Source: Brevipalpus yothersi (lineage: Eukaryota; Arthropoda; Arachnida; Trombidiformes; Tenuipalpidae). Taken from it: a DNA stretch of 64,000 bases. Shown here in pieces: positions 25,791-37,694 of the stretch (position 1 is its first letter; each line of letters starts with the position of its first letter). The notes beneath the pieces were generated by a model that ran no database searches, had not been told where the DNA came from, and worked only from the letters and a program-made list of their open reading frames with translations. The position numbers and the translations under genes are program-made. The stretch spans positions 88,098 to 152,097 of the forward strand of contig QZCP01000312.1 of assembly GCA_003956705.1 (NCBI GenBank). The letters run 5' to 3'.

Positions 25791-28700
25791 TTACACAAGA
25801 GGTTCTCTCTCTTTTTCAAATAATTTATTACTCGCTAACGAAGACTTAGAAGACTTTATTTGTGGCAACAATTCTATAACAGATCGACTAAGCGAAGAGG
25901 CACGAGAATTTGTTTTGAAATCATGAAAGCTACCATTCTCTCTGATAGAGGATGAATCCAAATCTTCCCACCCTTTCTTAACCCTTATACCACCGTTCAT
26001 TCTATCCGCAGTTGATCCATGCTTTTCCCTCCGCTTTTTGAGTTGCCTCTGCTCCAACTGTTTGAGATCAGGTTTCTTATAGAATTTGAGAAGTAGTGAT
26101 GAACACACAACCGAAACGGAGGAAGCTGCCATCGCTGCCGCTCCAGCCCACGGCTTGATCATGATACCCCAAGGAGAGAGAACACCCGCAGCCAAAGGTA
26201 TTCCAACAAAATTATAAACACATGCGAGAAAAAAATTCGTTCGAATTCTTTTGATGGTTTTCTTTGAAAGGTCAATGGCCGCAACAACGTCGAGCAGATT
26301 ATTCTACGAGATAAAAAACATTTTATTATAATTTTTGAACCATAACGAATAATCAGTTCCACTTACTTTGACAAGAACGACATCAGCTGCCTCAACAGCA
26401 ACATCAGTTCCATTAGAGATGGCTATTCCTACATCCGCTTGAGCGAGAGCTGGAGAATCGTTTATCCCATCACCAACCATTGCAACGGTCAACTTCTTTT
26501 CCTGGAGCTGCTGGATCTTTTTCACTTTATGGGACGGAAGAACTTCAGCGAAAACTCTTCTGATACCAACTTGCTTTGCAACCGCTTCAGCAGTTCTAGC
26601 ATTGTCACCGGTCATTAAGATCACATCCAGACCCATCAAGTACAATGTTCGAACAGCCACTGCTGCTTCCGTTTTTATTGGATCTTTCACAGACACAACA
26701 GACCATATTTGACCATTGATTGCCACAAGAACAGCAGTTCCACCACTTTCTTCTTCGCTTACCATCTCACGATCCATATCAGCTGTGACCAGAACACCGT
26801 TTCTCTCCATCCATTCTCGATTTCCAATAAGAAGTTTGTATTCATCAGGTTTTTTCACATCATCAATCGTAATATCAACAGGAGCTCGATTATGCTCTGA
26901 CTTCACCAATTGTATGAGAACATTGTCGATCATCAGCGAAGTTGCAGAAGAGCTTTGAGGTAATATTGCCTCTCGAAATGTAAAGTTTAAGCTCTTGGTG
27001 ATTTTGGGTATCCTGCACGATAATCCAAGGCCTGGAGCAGCCGAGAAGTTGTCTATTGGAGCCCAACCAGATTTGCTGTCATCATTAGTCTCGGATTTCA
27101 TGTTGGTGGCTTCCTTAACGAATGAACATATAGCACTGGCAATCGGATGCTCTGAGTGTGCTTCAGCTGTTCCTATGAGGTATAGTAAAGTGCTCAATTT
27201 TTCCTGAAAATCGGGACTACTTGGAGCAACTTTGTGGGTGAATATATTTTCCAGGAATAAACAAATTTTGCTCACACTTGGCAAGCCTTGGGTGATGGTG
27301 CCAGTTTTATCAAAAACGATACATTTCACTCGGTGAGCAAGCTCAAGTGGTTCAGCGCCCTTGATGAGAATACCATTCAGAGCTCCCACTCCTGTACCAA
27401 CCATAACAGCTGTGGGAGTGGCAAGACCGAGAGAACATGGACAGGCGATTGCCAACACAGCAAGAGCTAGCTCAAAAGCGTAGACGTTTATGATTTCGGT
27501 TTTTGACATTCCATCATAATTTGGAAAGTTATCGATGATAAAACTAGCTTCAGTAAGGTGACCATAGCATAACCAGAATATCAGAGCTGAGACAGAGATA
27601 CAGAGAATGAAAGGAACAAAGTATGCTGCTATTCGATCGGCAAACTGTTGAATTGGTGCCTTGCTAGCTTGAGCTTCCTCAATGAGATGGACGATTTGGG
27701 CTAGTGCTGTTTCTCTACCAACGTGGGTGGCCTCAAAAATGAATGTTCCATTCTGATTGATAGATCCACCGATGACAGGGGAGTCAACACTCTTTGAAAC
27801 GGGCATACTTTCGCCCGTGATCAACGACTCGTCAACCATTGAACTTCCATGTATTACGCGACCTGAAGAAAGAATGGAGAAGATTGATCAGTCTACATCT
27901 CCTTTCAGAAATTTTCAATGATTACAATTAAGGAAATCTTTTCAGGATGTATCAACCTCTTGATACTCCCACTCAGTTGTACTCAAACGATTGGATTTTA
28001 ACTCACCATCAACTGGTATCTTTGACCCAGGAGTTACTCGCAAATAATCACCTCTTTGAACCAATTGCACTTCGATATATTCTTCCTCTAAAACACGGGA
28101 TTCTTTCAGATCCCATTTGACAAGGCAAGCTTCGTTCGGCTGAAGGCTCATCAGTTTTGTGAGAGCTTCACTTGTTTTTCCTTTGGCAATATGCTCAAGC
28201 CATCGTCCCAATGAAACGAAGATCAGAAGCATGGGTGTGACATCGAAAAATGTTCGTGGACTGTGACCGGCACCTCCAATAATGAAAATAAGTAAAATGA
28301 TCACAGAGTAAAAGTACGAAATTGTTGTAGCCAGCATAATTAGCACATCCATATTAGCTGTCTTGTGAGTAAGAGCTTTGTAACTTTGAATATAAAAATA
28401 TCGCCCCCCAAAAAATTGAACCGGAGTAACTAACACAAAAAGGAGTAAATTTTCAAGACTTAAACCGGGAATTACACAACATAGGCCATGTGAGTGTGTG
28501 CCATCAACGGTAGCAAAATGCATGAAGTATACCATCACCGCCATCGATGGCAGACCGAAGAAAAGATTGAAAAAGAATGAAAGACGCCACTTTCGAACTT
28601 CTTCCTTTTGGCTATGGAGAGATGAATTAAGAGATCCCCATGAATCGGAGGTAGGATGAGCTATGAATCCCTGGTCCCTAAGCTCTTTGACTATATGGCG

Positions 28701-29290
28701 TGGGCCGATCATCTCGGAATCATAGGCGAATTTGGCTTTTTGTTCAGTGGAATTGATGGTTAATGACTTGATTCCCAGTAATTTCTTGAAATGATTCTCG
28801 ATCGTCTCATTTTGTGATGAAGTGAGACCCTGAATTTTGAGTGTTATCTCATCGTATGAATCATTCATTGGACTCTTGTCGAGTTCACAAGGAAATCCCA
28901 TTCGATCTATTCTTGCCGCAATTTTGTCTGGACTAGTCTTTTGAGGATCATATTTGACTTGAGCTTTGCTTGTAAGCAATGATACCAATATACTTGTAAC
29001 ACCTTTAAAACAAAGAAGAGAGAGAAATAAATTGTCAATTTAAACTTCCTTCCAATGCACATCTCTCTCAAAATTGACTTACCATCAAGCTTTTTAACAG
29101 TTCTCTCTATTTGTTCAACACATGAGGCACAACTCATACCTTTGATAATCAATGAACACTTCATATAATCATCATTCATATTGATTTTCTCATCATGAAG
29201 ACTTATAGCCGCCATACCATCAAAATCTTTACCAGAAGCAGTGTGGGAAGAGGAATTCATCTCGATCACCAATTGGGTGGGAATGAACAT
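25791..29290 (-). CDS. ATP7: Copper-transporting P1B-type ATPase
   Basis: Four exons (minus): 29290-29083, 29002-28007, 27862-26367 and 26303-25791, total 1070 aa. ATP7 pumps Cu(I) from the cytosol into the secretory pathway or out of the cell. The first metal-binding domain is typical (GMSCASC, Cys54/Cys57). A second one (about 120-187) keeps the fold but reads GLTSSQN where CxxC should be. Then come the TM helices, SMVDESLITGES, ACPCSLGLATP, the phosphorylation site FDKTGTITQG, SEHPIAS, and the hinge GDGINDSPALAQAD. The last exon carries YN and MAASS, the Cu(I)-selective residues of the final two helices, then a charged tail with an ELL motif. Human ATP7A/B have six N-terminal domains and about 1,450-1,500 aa. 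A second in-frame Met at residue 11 is an alternative start. Confidence 0.96.
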
Positions 29291-30460
29291 CAAATTATAT
29301 AATTAACAGAACATGTAGAGATCAAAATGTATGTGTGTCTATGTGTGTATATAAATGTGTGTATATTGATGATGATAAAAGCAGCTTTACACAATTCAAT
29401 ATCATTCAAAAAGTGTACACACTAACACACACACTATGACAACATTGACATATGTTTTTCAAATTTTTCAACTAAAATCACACTCATTACCACTTTGAAG
29501 GCAAACATCACAACACTCAAACATCCGAACAATCTAGTGAATCAATATAAAAAACAGAAATAGTACATCTAAAATCGCCAAGAATTGATCAAGATGAGGA
29601 TGAAGAAGATGATAAAAGAAAAAATTAAAACATCACAAGTTTGTTACTCTGTTTACGATATTCATTCATTCAAGGTGTATGTTTAAAATGCTTTTTTTTA
29701 CTTGCGCACTTGATGAATGACAAGAGTTGCGCGCAAAAAAGTGGACTCAATTTTTTTTTGTCTTTCTTTTGCTTTTGATCATGAATTTTTCAGATGAATA
29801 AATTCCAAGGTTGTTGGTGTAGCTGGAACAGGTAGATGTAGATGTGGCTGGAAATAGGAAAATATCATGATGAGGGTGATTTGTATTTTTCTCACTGTTT
29901 TCAGTGATGAATGGAATTGCATTTGGTGGTAGTGAGATGAAGGTGAGATTTGCTTTTGGTACGAATTCCGTTGCTGGAGTTAATTTTGAGTGCACCATCA
30001 AGACAGAGATATACTGTCATGGTTGACGTACTCCAGCGAATTGCATGAATTATTTTTGATGTGAAAACGAATGAAAATGTCCACTGTTGCTCATAACTTT
30101 GATGAGGCCTTGATGGGTGAAAATTAATAATTAGGAAACATGAAATATTATTTTCAGTATTTGATAACTTTCCAATCTTCCACATCAGAATAAGATCTCT
30201 CGTTAGAAAAGAATCTGAATTATCTCTTTTTATTTGTGATCAAATAAAATTTCAACCATTTTCAAGAAAATGCCTTCCATTGTGACGTTCTCATTTATTT
30301 CATCTACGAAAAATTCAGTCTGATTTTTAAACATCTGAATTTTTACAGTTTTCGAATAGATCGACGAGAGTGTAGAGAATATTCATTTTACTCCCAAAAG
30401 GATGACGAGAATCGAATTTCTTTCGCATTTTATGCGAAAACACAAAGGTATTTAATTTTG
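29291..30460. other. Intergenic region upstream of ATP7
   Basis: About 1.2 kb holding the ATP7 promoter side (right of 29290) and the left edge of the duplicated cathepsin B/P450 cluster. It contains (TG/TA)-rich runs near 29320-29370 and a TTTTTTTTTG run near 29751. Open frames on the minus strand at 29747-30185 have no recognisable content. Confidence 0.5.
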
Positions 30461-30692
30461 TTACTTTATCGCCGACTGATAGTTAAATATAAGCTTGGCG
30501 TATGCATTGGCTTCAATACCCCTCTCATCGGTACCACAAAGAATTTTAAAAAACCCTATTGATGAAAATTTGAGGTTAATCAACAAATATGCTTGGTACA
30601 AATGGTGAAGCATCACTTTTGTCTCTCCGTGTTTTACCCAGTGAATATGCACCAAGCCAGTATGGAGTTCCATCCTCTATGTCCCATATTTC
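30461..30692 (-). pseudogene. Cathepsin B relic (terminal exon plus decayed exon 4)
   Basis: On the minus strand, 30555-30461 reads as a cathepsin B terminal exon: FFKILCGTDERGIEANAYAKL, then a stop. The Cys of the usual TDECG/TDHCG is replaced by Arg. Just upstream, about 30692-30590, another frame reads DGTPYWLGAYSLGK, matching the family's NGTPYWLxANSWN but without the catalytic Asn and with broken continuity. I interpret this as the remains of a third, leftmost cathepsin B copy. Its other exons are gone; the P450-upstream repeat begins about 450 bp further. The terminal exon is still phase-compatible with exon 4 of the next copy (ending at 32175), so it could serve as that gene's last exon across a 1.6-kb intron. 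Confidence 0.65.
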
Positions 30693-31114
30693 ATCACATC
30701 ATTTCCGCAATAATATTGATAATTCAGATTATAAACTTTTGAATGAATCGGAGATTCGCATCTTCGAAATAACTCTTCTTGAGGTACGAAAGGTTGTAAA
30801 GTACCTCCACCGACCGAATCGAAATGAAGCTTGAAACTAGTTCCAAAAAGACCGTTTTTGTGTAGTTTCTTTTTCAGTGAAATATTCTAGGAACTCATAT
30901 GCCAGGACGTTTTAGCCATCTTGTTATAGAGTCAGATGAATGAGGTATGTTTCTGAATATTTTCACTGATTTAATTGGTATTAATGATTCCCATTTGTCT
31001 CTTGTTTTCTTATTATTATTCTGAGAAGAATTTCTTGTGTGCTCATGCCTTAATCCAAAATACTCTCAGGCTCGATGTTAAAAATGTTACACGTTAATGA
31101 TATTGATTGAAAGG

Positions 31115-32135
31115 TTTTAATCAAAGAAATTCTTCTATTGAGCTAACATTATGATTCAACAATGAATGTGACTCATGATGAGATCAAGATATGATCATTC
31201 CGAGCGGGAAGGGAATATAAATAGAGTTTATGATCTCAGATCATTTAATTCTCTAACAAGACTGATAATCAGTCTGAAGAATGCATTTTGACCGATCAAA
31301 AAAGTACAAGTATGAGTCAAAGAGAGCAATCTATTCTCATTCATACCTATCATTCATTTCATTTCTGATAATATACAATGTAAATTGTTATAACGTCCAA
31401 AATTGATATCAATTACTTGAGCATCTGGAAGATGAGCAATAAATTTTTGGCATATCACTTTGTTGTGAAAAGCTGATTCTCTTCGACCATATGATACTGA
31501 CAATGATCACAGTATCTCACCAATTAGTTTCAGAAATTCTGAGCTTTGCAATCGACGGCACCATGAGGGTGGAGTCATCGATACTGGCTTGAATTCTGAT
31601 GGACTCCCATTCCAATAAATTGTGAGCTGGTTTCTAATCGTTCTAAATGAAAGAGGGGAATTAAACTCTCGCAAGCTGAAAAAGACAGAAAACATGCTCT
31701 GAAAAAGAGAAATTTTCAGCCTCAGGGAATTATGTTTTCACCTTTATTCACAGATGAAAATATCGAGCTAGTAGGAGCGGAAAATCTTATTTCATGGCAA
31801 TCGAGTCTACAGTCCATGAATATCTGGAGTTTATGAAAAAAATTCTGAAACGTCCATTTTTTAGATCTGATAGGATGCAGAAGTTCTTGTCACTTAATAC
31901 TAGAATGCCGAATTGGCCATGGGTTTCCAATCTCCATGACAATTATAACTGGAGTAGGTATTGACCACAGATTACTGGTTATCTGTGGTATTGACAACTC
32001 CACCTTGCATATAAAATGATTGAAGTTACTCTTCTCTGACTTTACCCTCGATCCATGGCTATCTGTGGTATTGAGCAGTTTCCAGGTTGGATTCAAATTG
32101 ATCAGAAAATAAAAGTTTTTGTGAGAGAAAAATTT
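31115..32135 (+). repeat. P450-upstream repeat, copy a (orphan, no P450 follows)
   Basis: This stretch is closely similar to 43085-44080 and, for its right part, to 37694-38400. Shared landmarks in the same order are ttgagctaacattatgatt, a TATAAA-like ggaatataaa, tcagtctgaagaatgcat, the 12-bp palindrome attgatatcaat (here 31402-31413), and ggattcaaattgatcagaaa near the right end. In the other two copies this block leads straight into a P450 start codon. Here similarity ends at about 32135 and the sequence switches to the intron of a cathepsin B gene, so the P450 that should follow is missing. Confidence 0.8.
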
Positions 32136-32174
32136 CAAAAGATTTGTCTGATTCATGAACTAAAGTACACTCAC

Positions 32175-33100
32175 CATGGTCACCCCATGTGGTATTCCAT
32201 GAATTAGCGGCAAGCCAATAGGGAACACCGCCTTCAACACCCCAACCTATCAATCTGATAGCATGGCCTGCGATCACATCTTGAGAATGCTGAATGTATG
32301 CTCCTATGTGAATTGAAATTTTTGAGAATTTGTTCAAAAAAAGTTCAAAGTGGCTGATTTATTCAACTCACCGGATTTATATGAAGGAAAATCAGCATAT
32401 ACTGTAAAATCAGCCTCAACAGGACCGTTTTTCATGATCTCACTTTGGATAGCTTTGACATCAGAGCCCACACCATAAGCTGAGGCACCAAAGTGTTTAT
32501 CTTGAGTGTAAGTTTTAGGATAACCAGACTGGCATGTTGCACTACATGCTGGTGATGGCAAGAAAGGTTCTTCATGATGACCTGGTTTGATTGCATATGG
32601 CATGCATCCTTCTCCTCCATACAAGCCCCCAGTTACTAGACCATTGTCAACCCAATATTGCCATGCAGTAGCTGGCCACCCACCATCACAGGCACCCACA
32701 CCACTGCAGGCTACTAGATCTTCAGCTGAGATGTTAACTTTCACTTTTCCTCCTGATGCAATACATATTCGATCTGACATGGCTTCAACGGCACCGAAAG
32801 CCCAACAAGCCCCACAATTTGATTGATCTCTGATCAGTGGACTGGAGAATTGGATTGAATGGAAGTCGAATTGATTCATTAAAATTTCTAGGTAAAATCA
32901 GTTCATTTGTTCTTTCATCTTTTCATCGATACACTCTGTGAAATATTAGTCAGTTATTCAGTGAAAACTCACATGCTCGGACAATCTGGCCATTGTGATC
33001 TCGAATCGAAAGTGTTTGGAATATCTTCTTTTTTATTTTTGTCGGAATGGAGTGGAGATACCCCAGTGAGACAAATGTTTCGAATTTTTTGTTCACTATT
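32175..33100 (-). pseudogene. Cathepsin B copy 1, 5'-incomplete (probable pseudogene)
   Basis: Three minus-strand exons are recognisable: 33100-32973, 32841-32372 and 32303-32175, with the same phases as the intact copy at 40943-42266. They encode DIPNTFDSRSQWPDCPS, the catalytic QSNCGACWAF, the His-His occluding loop, His in AGHAIRLIGWG and Asn in AANSWNTTWG. I count four residue differences from the intact copy over exons 3 and 4. No signal-peptide exon is found upstream: sequence right of about 33170 is mobile-element DNA. The normal last exon is also missing next to exon 4; the nearest candidate is the relic exon at 30461-30555. Exon 2 before DIPNTFDSR is unlike that of the intact copy although in phase. 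It is either a pseudogene or a gene with a new first exon that I cannot see. Confidence 0.75.
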
Positions 33101-33169
33101 CTGAAAAAAACTATCCAACTGATCGGTATGAAGTTTTCCACAATTACCGATCATCATAGAAACTCGTTA

Positions 33170-35215
33170 ATGAATTAAATTTGATCAAAATCGGTAGACA
33201 GGAAAAAAATTTACAAAGTTACAAAGTTCTACTTTTAACATGGGATCGCCCATAGGCGGATGGTGCTAACATTCGGACTTAGTCATTTTCCCAAAAATTT
33301 TCTTTCGAGGTATGGTCAAATACACCATGGATACACTCTGTACCCACAATTTCCTCCATGAAAATGTGTACCATGATGGTGCCATACACTTTCGAAGAAT
33401 AATCATATGTTAGCACCATCCATGTTAAGTCTATGGTAATGTTATGTCTATGGGATGGTGCTAACGCTTCGGACTTCGTCGAATTCCGAGAAAACTCCCA
33501 TAGAAAATACATGGGGTTTTTTTATCCGACCAGTTACTTACTCAAATCTATTCATATTATCTCATACGAGATCATTCAAATAGCGTCAAGATGGTGCTAA
33601 CTTTGCTTTTTCAGTATATAGAGAGACCTATACTATTGTTCAAGCATACTGTAGCCTTTGCATGAGCACTATTACATCTCATGGCATTGGAGACCTATCA
33701 AAGGGAGAGGCAGCTGTTATTGGGTGGACCATCTAGGATGGATAGACCCCAATACTCGAAAACAGCCTGCAGATGTTTGTTCATGGCATACAGTAAATAT
33801 GAGATCCAGATGTACTGAGAGAAGGATCAGGAGGGCATGATAACCATCTGCTCGCTATTACCTGATCGTGAGAAAGCCAAATAATATGGTTTAAAGCATG
33901 AAACCAGAGTCACGTACACCCTATTGACAAGCTCTCTCATCGTTTTGGCTTGAGCTAAGCTAATAACATCTCGGGGTTGTTTATTGCATCCCGAGCTAGG
34001 GTCAATGGCCCATCTGCTACTTCATCTTGATCCAGGGGCCAAGATGCAGGATGATTGGCAGGAAAAAAACAAAATCTGTTCCCCAGGTCATGAGAGAGCA
34101 AACGGGAGAAACAGAAGAATCATAGTAATGGGCCACCAGCAAGACTATTTAAGCTGAGGGTTCTTGCAGTATTGTATCAGTATGTCATCTGTACTATGTG
34201 ACTCCGAATTTGTTCAGTTCCGATTGTTTTTTCCATGTTCTCAAATAGTTATGCCATGTAATGGTTCGATTTAACCAAGTTTCTATTGAGAATTAGTGGT
34301 GATATCCTCATGGACCCTGGACTAAGTGTGTATTCTGTGACTGTGGACGTTATCATCTAATCCAGTGAAATTCATAAGTGTATATACCGTGACTATAGAC
34401 ATTATCATCTGATCTAGTGGATTCCATCGTCTTCTACAGTGAATCGGTGCCCTCCCAGCCAGTGGATTAAGGACATATACAGTTATCGTGTAGTGTGAGG
34501 TGCCTCAATCCCAGCGGTGATCAACATCCGTGTGATCTTTGGTGGTGGACTTGGTTTTGTACGAAGGATATCAGTTGGTACAGTGCTTCACAACACACCA
34601 AAGTAAGTAGTTCTTTCTTCTTTCTAGTGATATTCTCGCTATGAATGTATGAATTTTGCTGTGTCTCTATGTCTTTGCTGTGAATTTTGGGTGTCGAGGT
34701 ATGCTTATATAAACCTTGGACACACTGGATAAAATATTTTCTTGCATGAAGAGATTAAACAAGATGAGCTATTGTAGTTTCAAGGTGATCTCTTCTGTTA
34801 GCACCCCCATGTTAGGTTCGGATGGTGCTAACCCGAAAAACTCAGTTTTTTTTGTATATGTTCGATACTAAGTCAATTAGATGGTGCTAACATGGGATAC
34901 TCAGCTATATTTCTATCCTCAGTAATTTTAAGCCAATTAGATGGTGCTAACACGAAGAACTTAGTCATCTTTCGATATTCCTTTTCAAATATTGCCTAAT
35001 ACACCTTAGATACACTCTGTACCAATAATGTCTCGCATGAAAATGTGTACCATCATCGTCCCATAGGGTTTAGACAAAATAGCATATGTGATCGCGACCC
35101 ATGTTTACCCTATGGCAATGTATTGTCTATGGGATGTCCCTAACCTTAAAGATATCAGCTATATCTGTCATACTAGCCATGCAAACAAACGATTCTTTTT
35201 TCCTTCAAACAGGTC
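33170..35215. mobile_element. Mobile-element DNA with GATGGTGCTAAC repeats and a long direct repeat
   Basis: This non-coding stretch precedes the Helitron Rep remnant. The 12-mer GATGGTGCTAAC occurs exactly at 33259, 33454, 33590, 34821, 34880 and 34940, and inverted at 33409. A diverged direct repeat of about 150 bp links 33317-33470 and 35000-35150 (both contain gatacactctgtacc, gaaaatgtgtaccat and gtctatgggatg). A tandem imperfect pair of about 55 bp lies at 34330-34430 (gacgttatcatctaatc / gacattatcatctgatc). The region replaces the first exon and upstream flank expected for cathepsin B copy 1. It is probably part of the Helitron or a nested element; its exact ends are not resolved. Confidence 0.6.
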
Positions 35216-35218
35216 AAC

Positions 35219-37694
35219 ATGCCCCCTCGCCAAAGGAAAACGAGAAATTTAGATGCTCAGCGATATCGTAGGCTCAAAAAAAAGAGAGCCAATGCAGCTA
35301 AGAGAAAGGAACTCAGAGAAGCGGTCAAAAATTCCTCACCTTTTGTTGAAGCTGCAAAAGTCCGTCTTGCTAGGGAAAACTCTTAGAGGACCTCACAAGC
35401 TCCCCGAGCTGCCATACCAGGAGAGCATGAAGAGCCTGAAGAGCCCATGGAGGTAGATAATGATGGTCATAGCAGTTTATCCAGCTCCAATGAACCAATA
35501 CAAGAAAGATAATATCCTTACAAAATATCCAATGCCAATAAGAAAAGCTGGCAATACCTTCGATTCTGTTCTAGCATAGTTCACCTTTGGAACATGCTCG
35601 AACTGTTCCAGAAGAGAGATTCATTCAAAAAATATTCCTGGTGAGAAAGTATGTCCCTACTGCAATGAAGATAGGATCAAGTTCACAAGGGCCAACAATA
35701 TGGATCCAGGTCCTGTTCCTCAAGGGCTAAAGGGACTGACTATGATCGAACAGATGCTCATTGCCAGAATTCATCCAATAATCTTATTATATAAACATGC
35801 TGGAGGAGAGCTTCACTACAGTGGGAATGTCATCAACTTCAGGCAAGATATCACATCTTACGCCAGAATCCTTCCTCATAATATCAAGGATTTGAATTCT
35901 GTTATTATATTTGAGAGAAATACCTTCCAAGGTTCGGCCCTTTTCAAATCTCGCGCTGGGATAATACGTAGAGCACTTCAATGGCTGAAGCAGAATGATC
36001 CATATCACAGCGAGAACAATCTAGCAAGGATTCCGCGTGATGGTGATATTACAAACCTACTGCCCTGTGTTGAAAATCAAGATCAACAGCATCGTCATAC
36101 AGTAACGGATGATACGAATATGGATGAGAGCTATGTTCCCTTACTCGACCCACCAGACCAACAAAAACGCCTGTATGAGCAACTCAACATACCTTATCCA
36201 ACTTTGGAGGGTTCACCAATAAACGAGTTTGGAGAGGAGGGGTATATTGTAAGAGCCTTCCCAGCTCTTTTTCCATATGGCAGAGTGGATTACAATCAGC
36301 CGAGGCAAATTAAAGTGGATCTCAAAGCCAATTCTGGCTTTCTGATGGTCTATGGAGATGGTAGATTTGCCAAGGATCCACGATTCAGATTCTTTGCAAT
36401 GAACACTGTACTATGTCGTTCAGCTATACAAACATCTGAGTTTTTTCTAAGAACTACCGAGCAGGGACTGACTGTACAGGAACTAAGAGAGAGTAACCAA
36501 CCAGCTTGGCTTCATGAAAAAAATTTTAGCTCACTGTGCCAAGATGAGATCAACTAGGCCATATTGGAAACAGCGTTGTGCAGAGCTATTAGCCATGGTT
36601 GAACAGATCGGCAAGAAGCCAACTGTATTCTTGGCCCTCTCCGCCGCTGATCATCATTATCCAGATATATACCGGCTATTGTGTCAAGGGACCGATCTTG
36701 ACTATCGTAATCCATTAGCCACACAACGTGTTCAGCTGATGCGAGATAATCCACTCGTGACCGCATCATACTTCGAGAAGAGATGCTGCCCATTCATTGA
36801 GAAGGTACTCAAGCCAATCTTCAAAGTGACAGACTACTGGGTCAGGGATGAGTGGCAATGGAGAGGTAGTCCTCATTTACATGGACTTCTCTGGCTAAAA
36901 GATGCTCCGAGCTTTGATGAGACAGCCATGACTGAAGAAACCAAAAAAACGGTTACAGAATATTTTGATATGCTATGCAGTGCCAAGATCTATGGAGGAC
37001 GTCACAGTGATATATCTCCTTCACAAATCCGCTTCAGTGATGTCAATCCTCGAGATTATCGAAATGATCATGGAAAACTCCTGTACTCACTCCAATTCCA
37101 CTCAAGTTGTTCAAGTAGCTGTCTACGGAAAACCCGCTCAGGTGCTCTCAAATGTAGATATGGATTTCCAAAAGATTTGAGAGAGGAGAGCGCAATCTCT
37201 GAAGAAGATGAACATCTCCACTACAAGCCAGCGAGAAACAATGGGAGACTTGCAAAGTACAACTATTTCGTCACGCAAGTTTGGTGAGCGAACACAGACT
37301 TTTCCGCCTTGGTCAGTTTTCAAGCTGTTCTACAATACATAATCAAGTATGCCGCCAAAGGTGAAATGAGCTCACCACAGTGTGATGAGGTTTGAAACGC
37401 TTCTGTGAACATGAGCCTGATGAATCCCCTGCTACCTGTGTACTCCATTGAGCCATGATCTCCACCCTGGGTGATAGAGACTATTCATCTCAAGAAGCGA
37501 TTCATATATTGATTGGTTGGCCTCTCTACCATGGGTCGAGAACTTTCGTCTCTTTGAACCTCAATTCTCTCGATACAAATCTGGTCAGAGTACGAGGGGC
37601 AGATCTACAAATCAGGGAAAGCAAGATTCAAACTTACATGGAGAGACCCAAAAGTGCGGAGAATATGACTTTGGTACATTTCACTTTATGGTCT
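35219..37694 (+). mobile_element. Degenerate Helitron Rep (HUH endonuclease) gene
   Basis: The fragments read in order as an animal Helitron replication initiator. 35219-35386 is a short basic N-terminus with a stop. 35644-36557 is the N-terminal region (CPYCNED...; FRQDI; EEGYIVRAFPALFPYGR; ending SEFFLRTTEQGLTVQELRE). 36514-37287, in another frame, is the Helitron_like_N domain with TRPYWKQRCAELLAM, FLALSAADHHYPDIYRLL and the HUH motif GSPHLHGLLWL. After a stop, QYIIKYAAKGE holds a YxxxY pair like the catalytic tyrosines, and DYSSQEAIHILIGWPLYHGSRTFVSLNLN follows. The frame break near 36517 falls in a run of A. No Pif1-like helicase is present. The element is therefore non-autonomous and decayed, truncated at about 37694 where the P450-upstream repeat begins. 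Confidence 0.85.

Noticed and set aside
25302..25926. Open frames between GPD2 and ATP7
   Set aside because: Lie in facing 3' UTRs and overlap the ATP7 last exon on the other strand.
31507..31695. Minus-strand frame with WNGSPSEFKPVS, faintly like a P450 segment, repeated near 38000 and 43550
   Set aside because: The resemblance is a few residues, no heme loop follows, and the frame is broken in the other two repeat copies; probably chance within a duplicated non-coding block.
32587..32826. Plus-strand open frame over cathepsin B copy 1 (and its twin at 41520-41759)
   Set aside because: Antisense shadow of the conserved cathepsin B exon 3.
33658..33840. 60-codon frame in the mobile-element region
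   Set aside because: No recognisable transposase, RNase H or gag-like motif.
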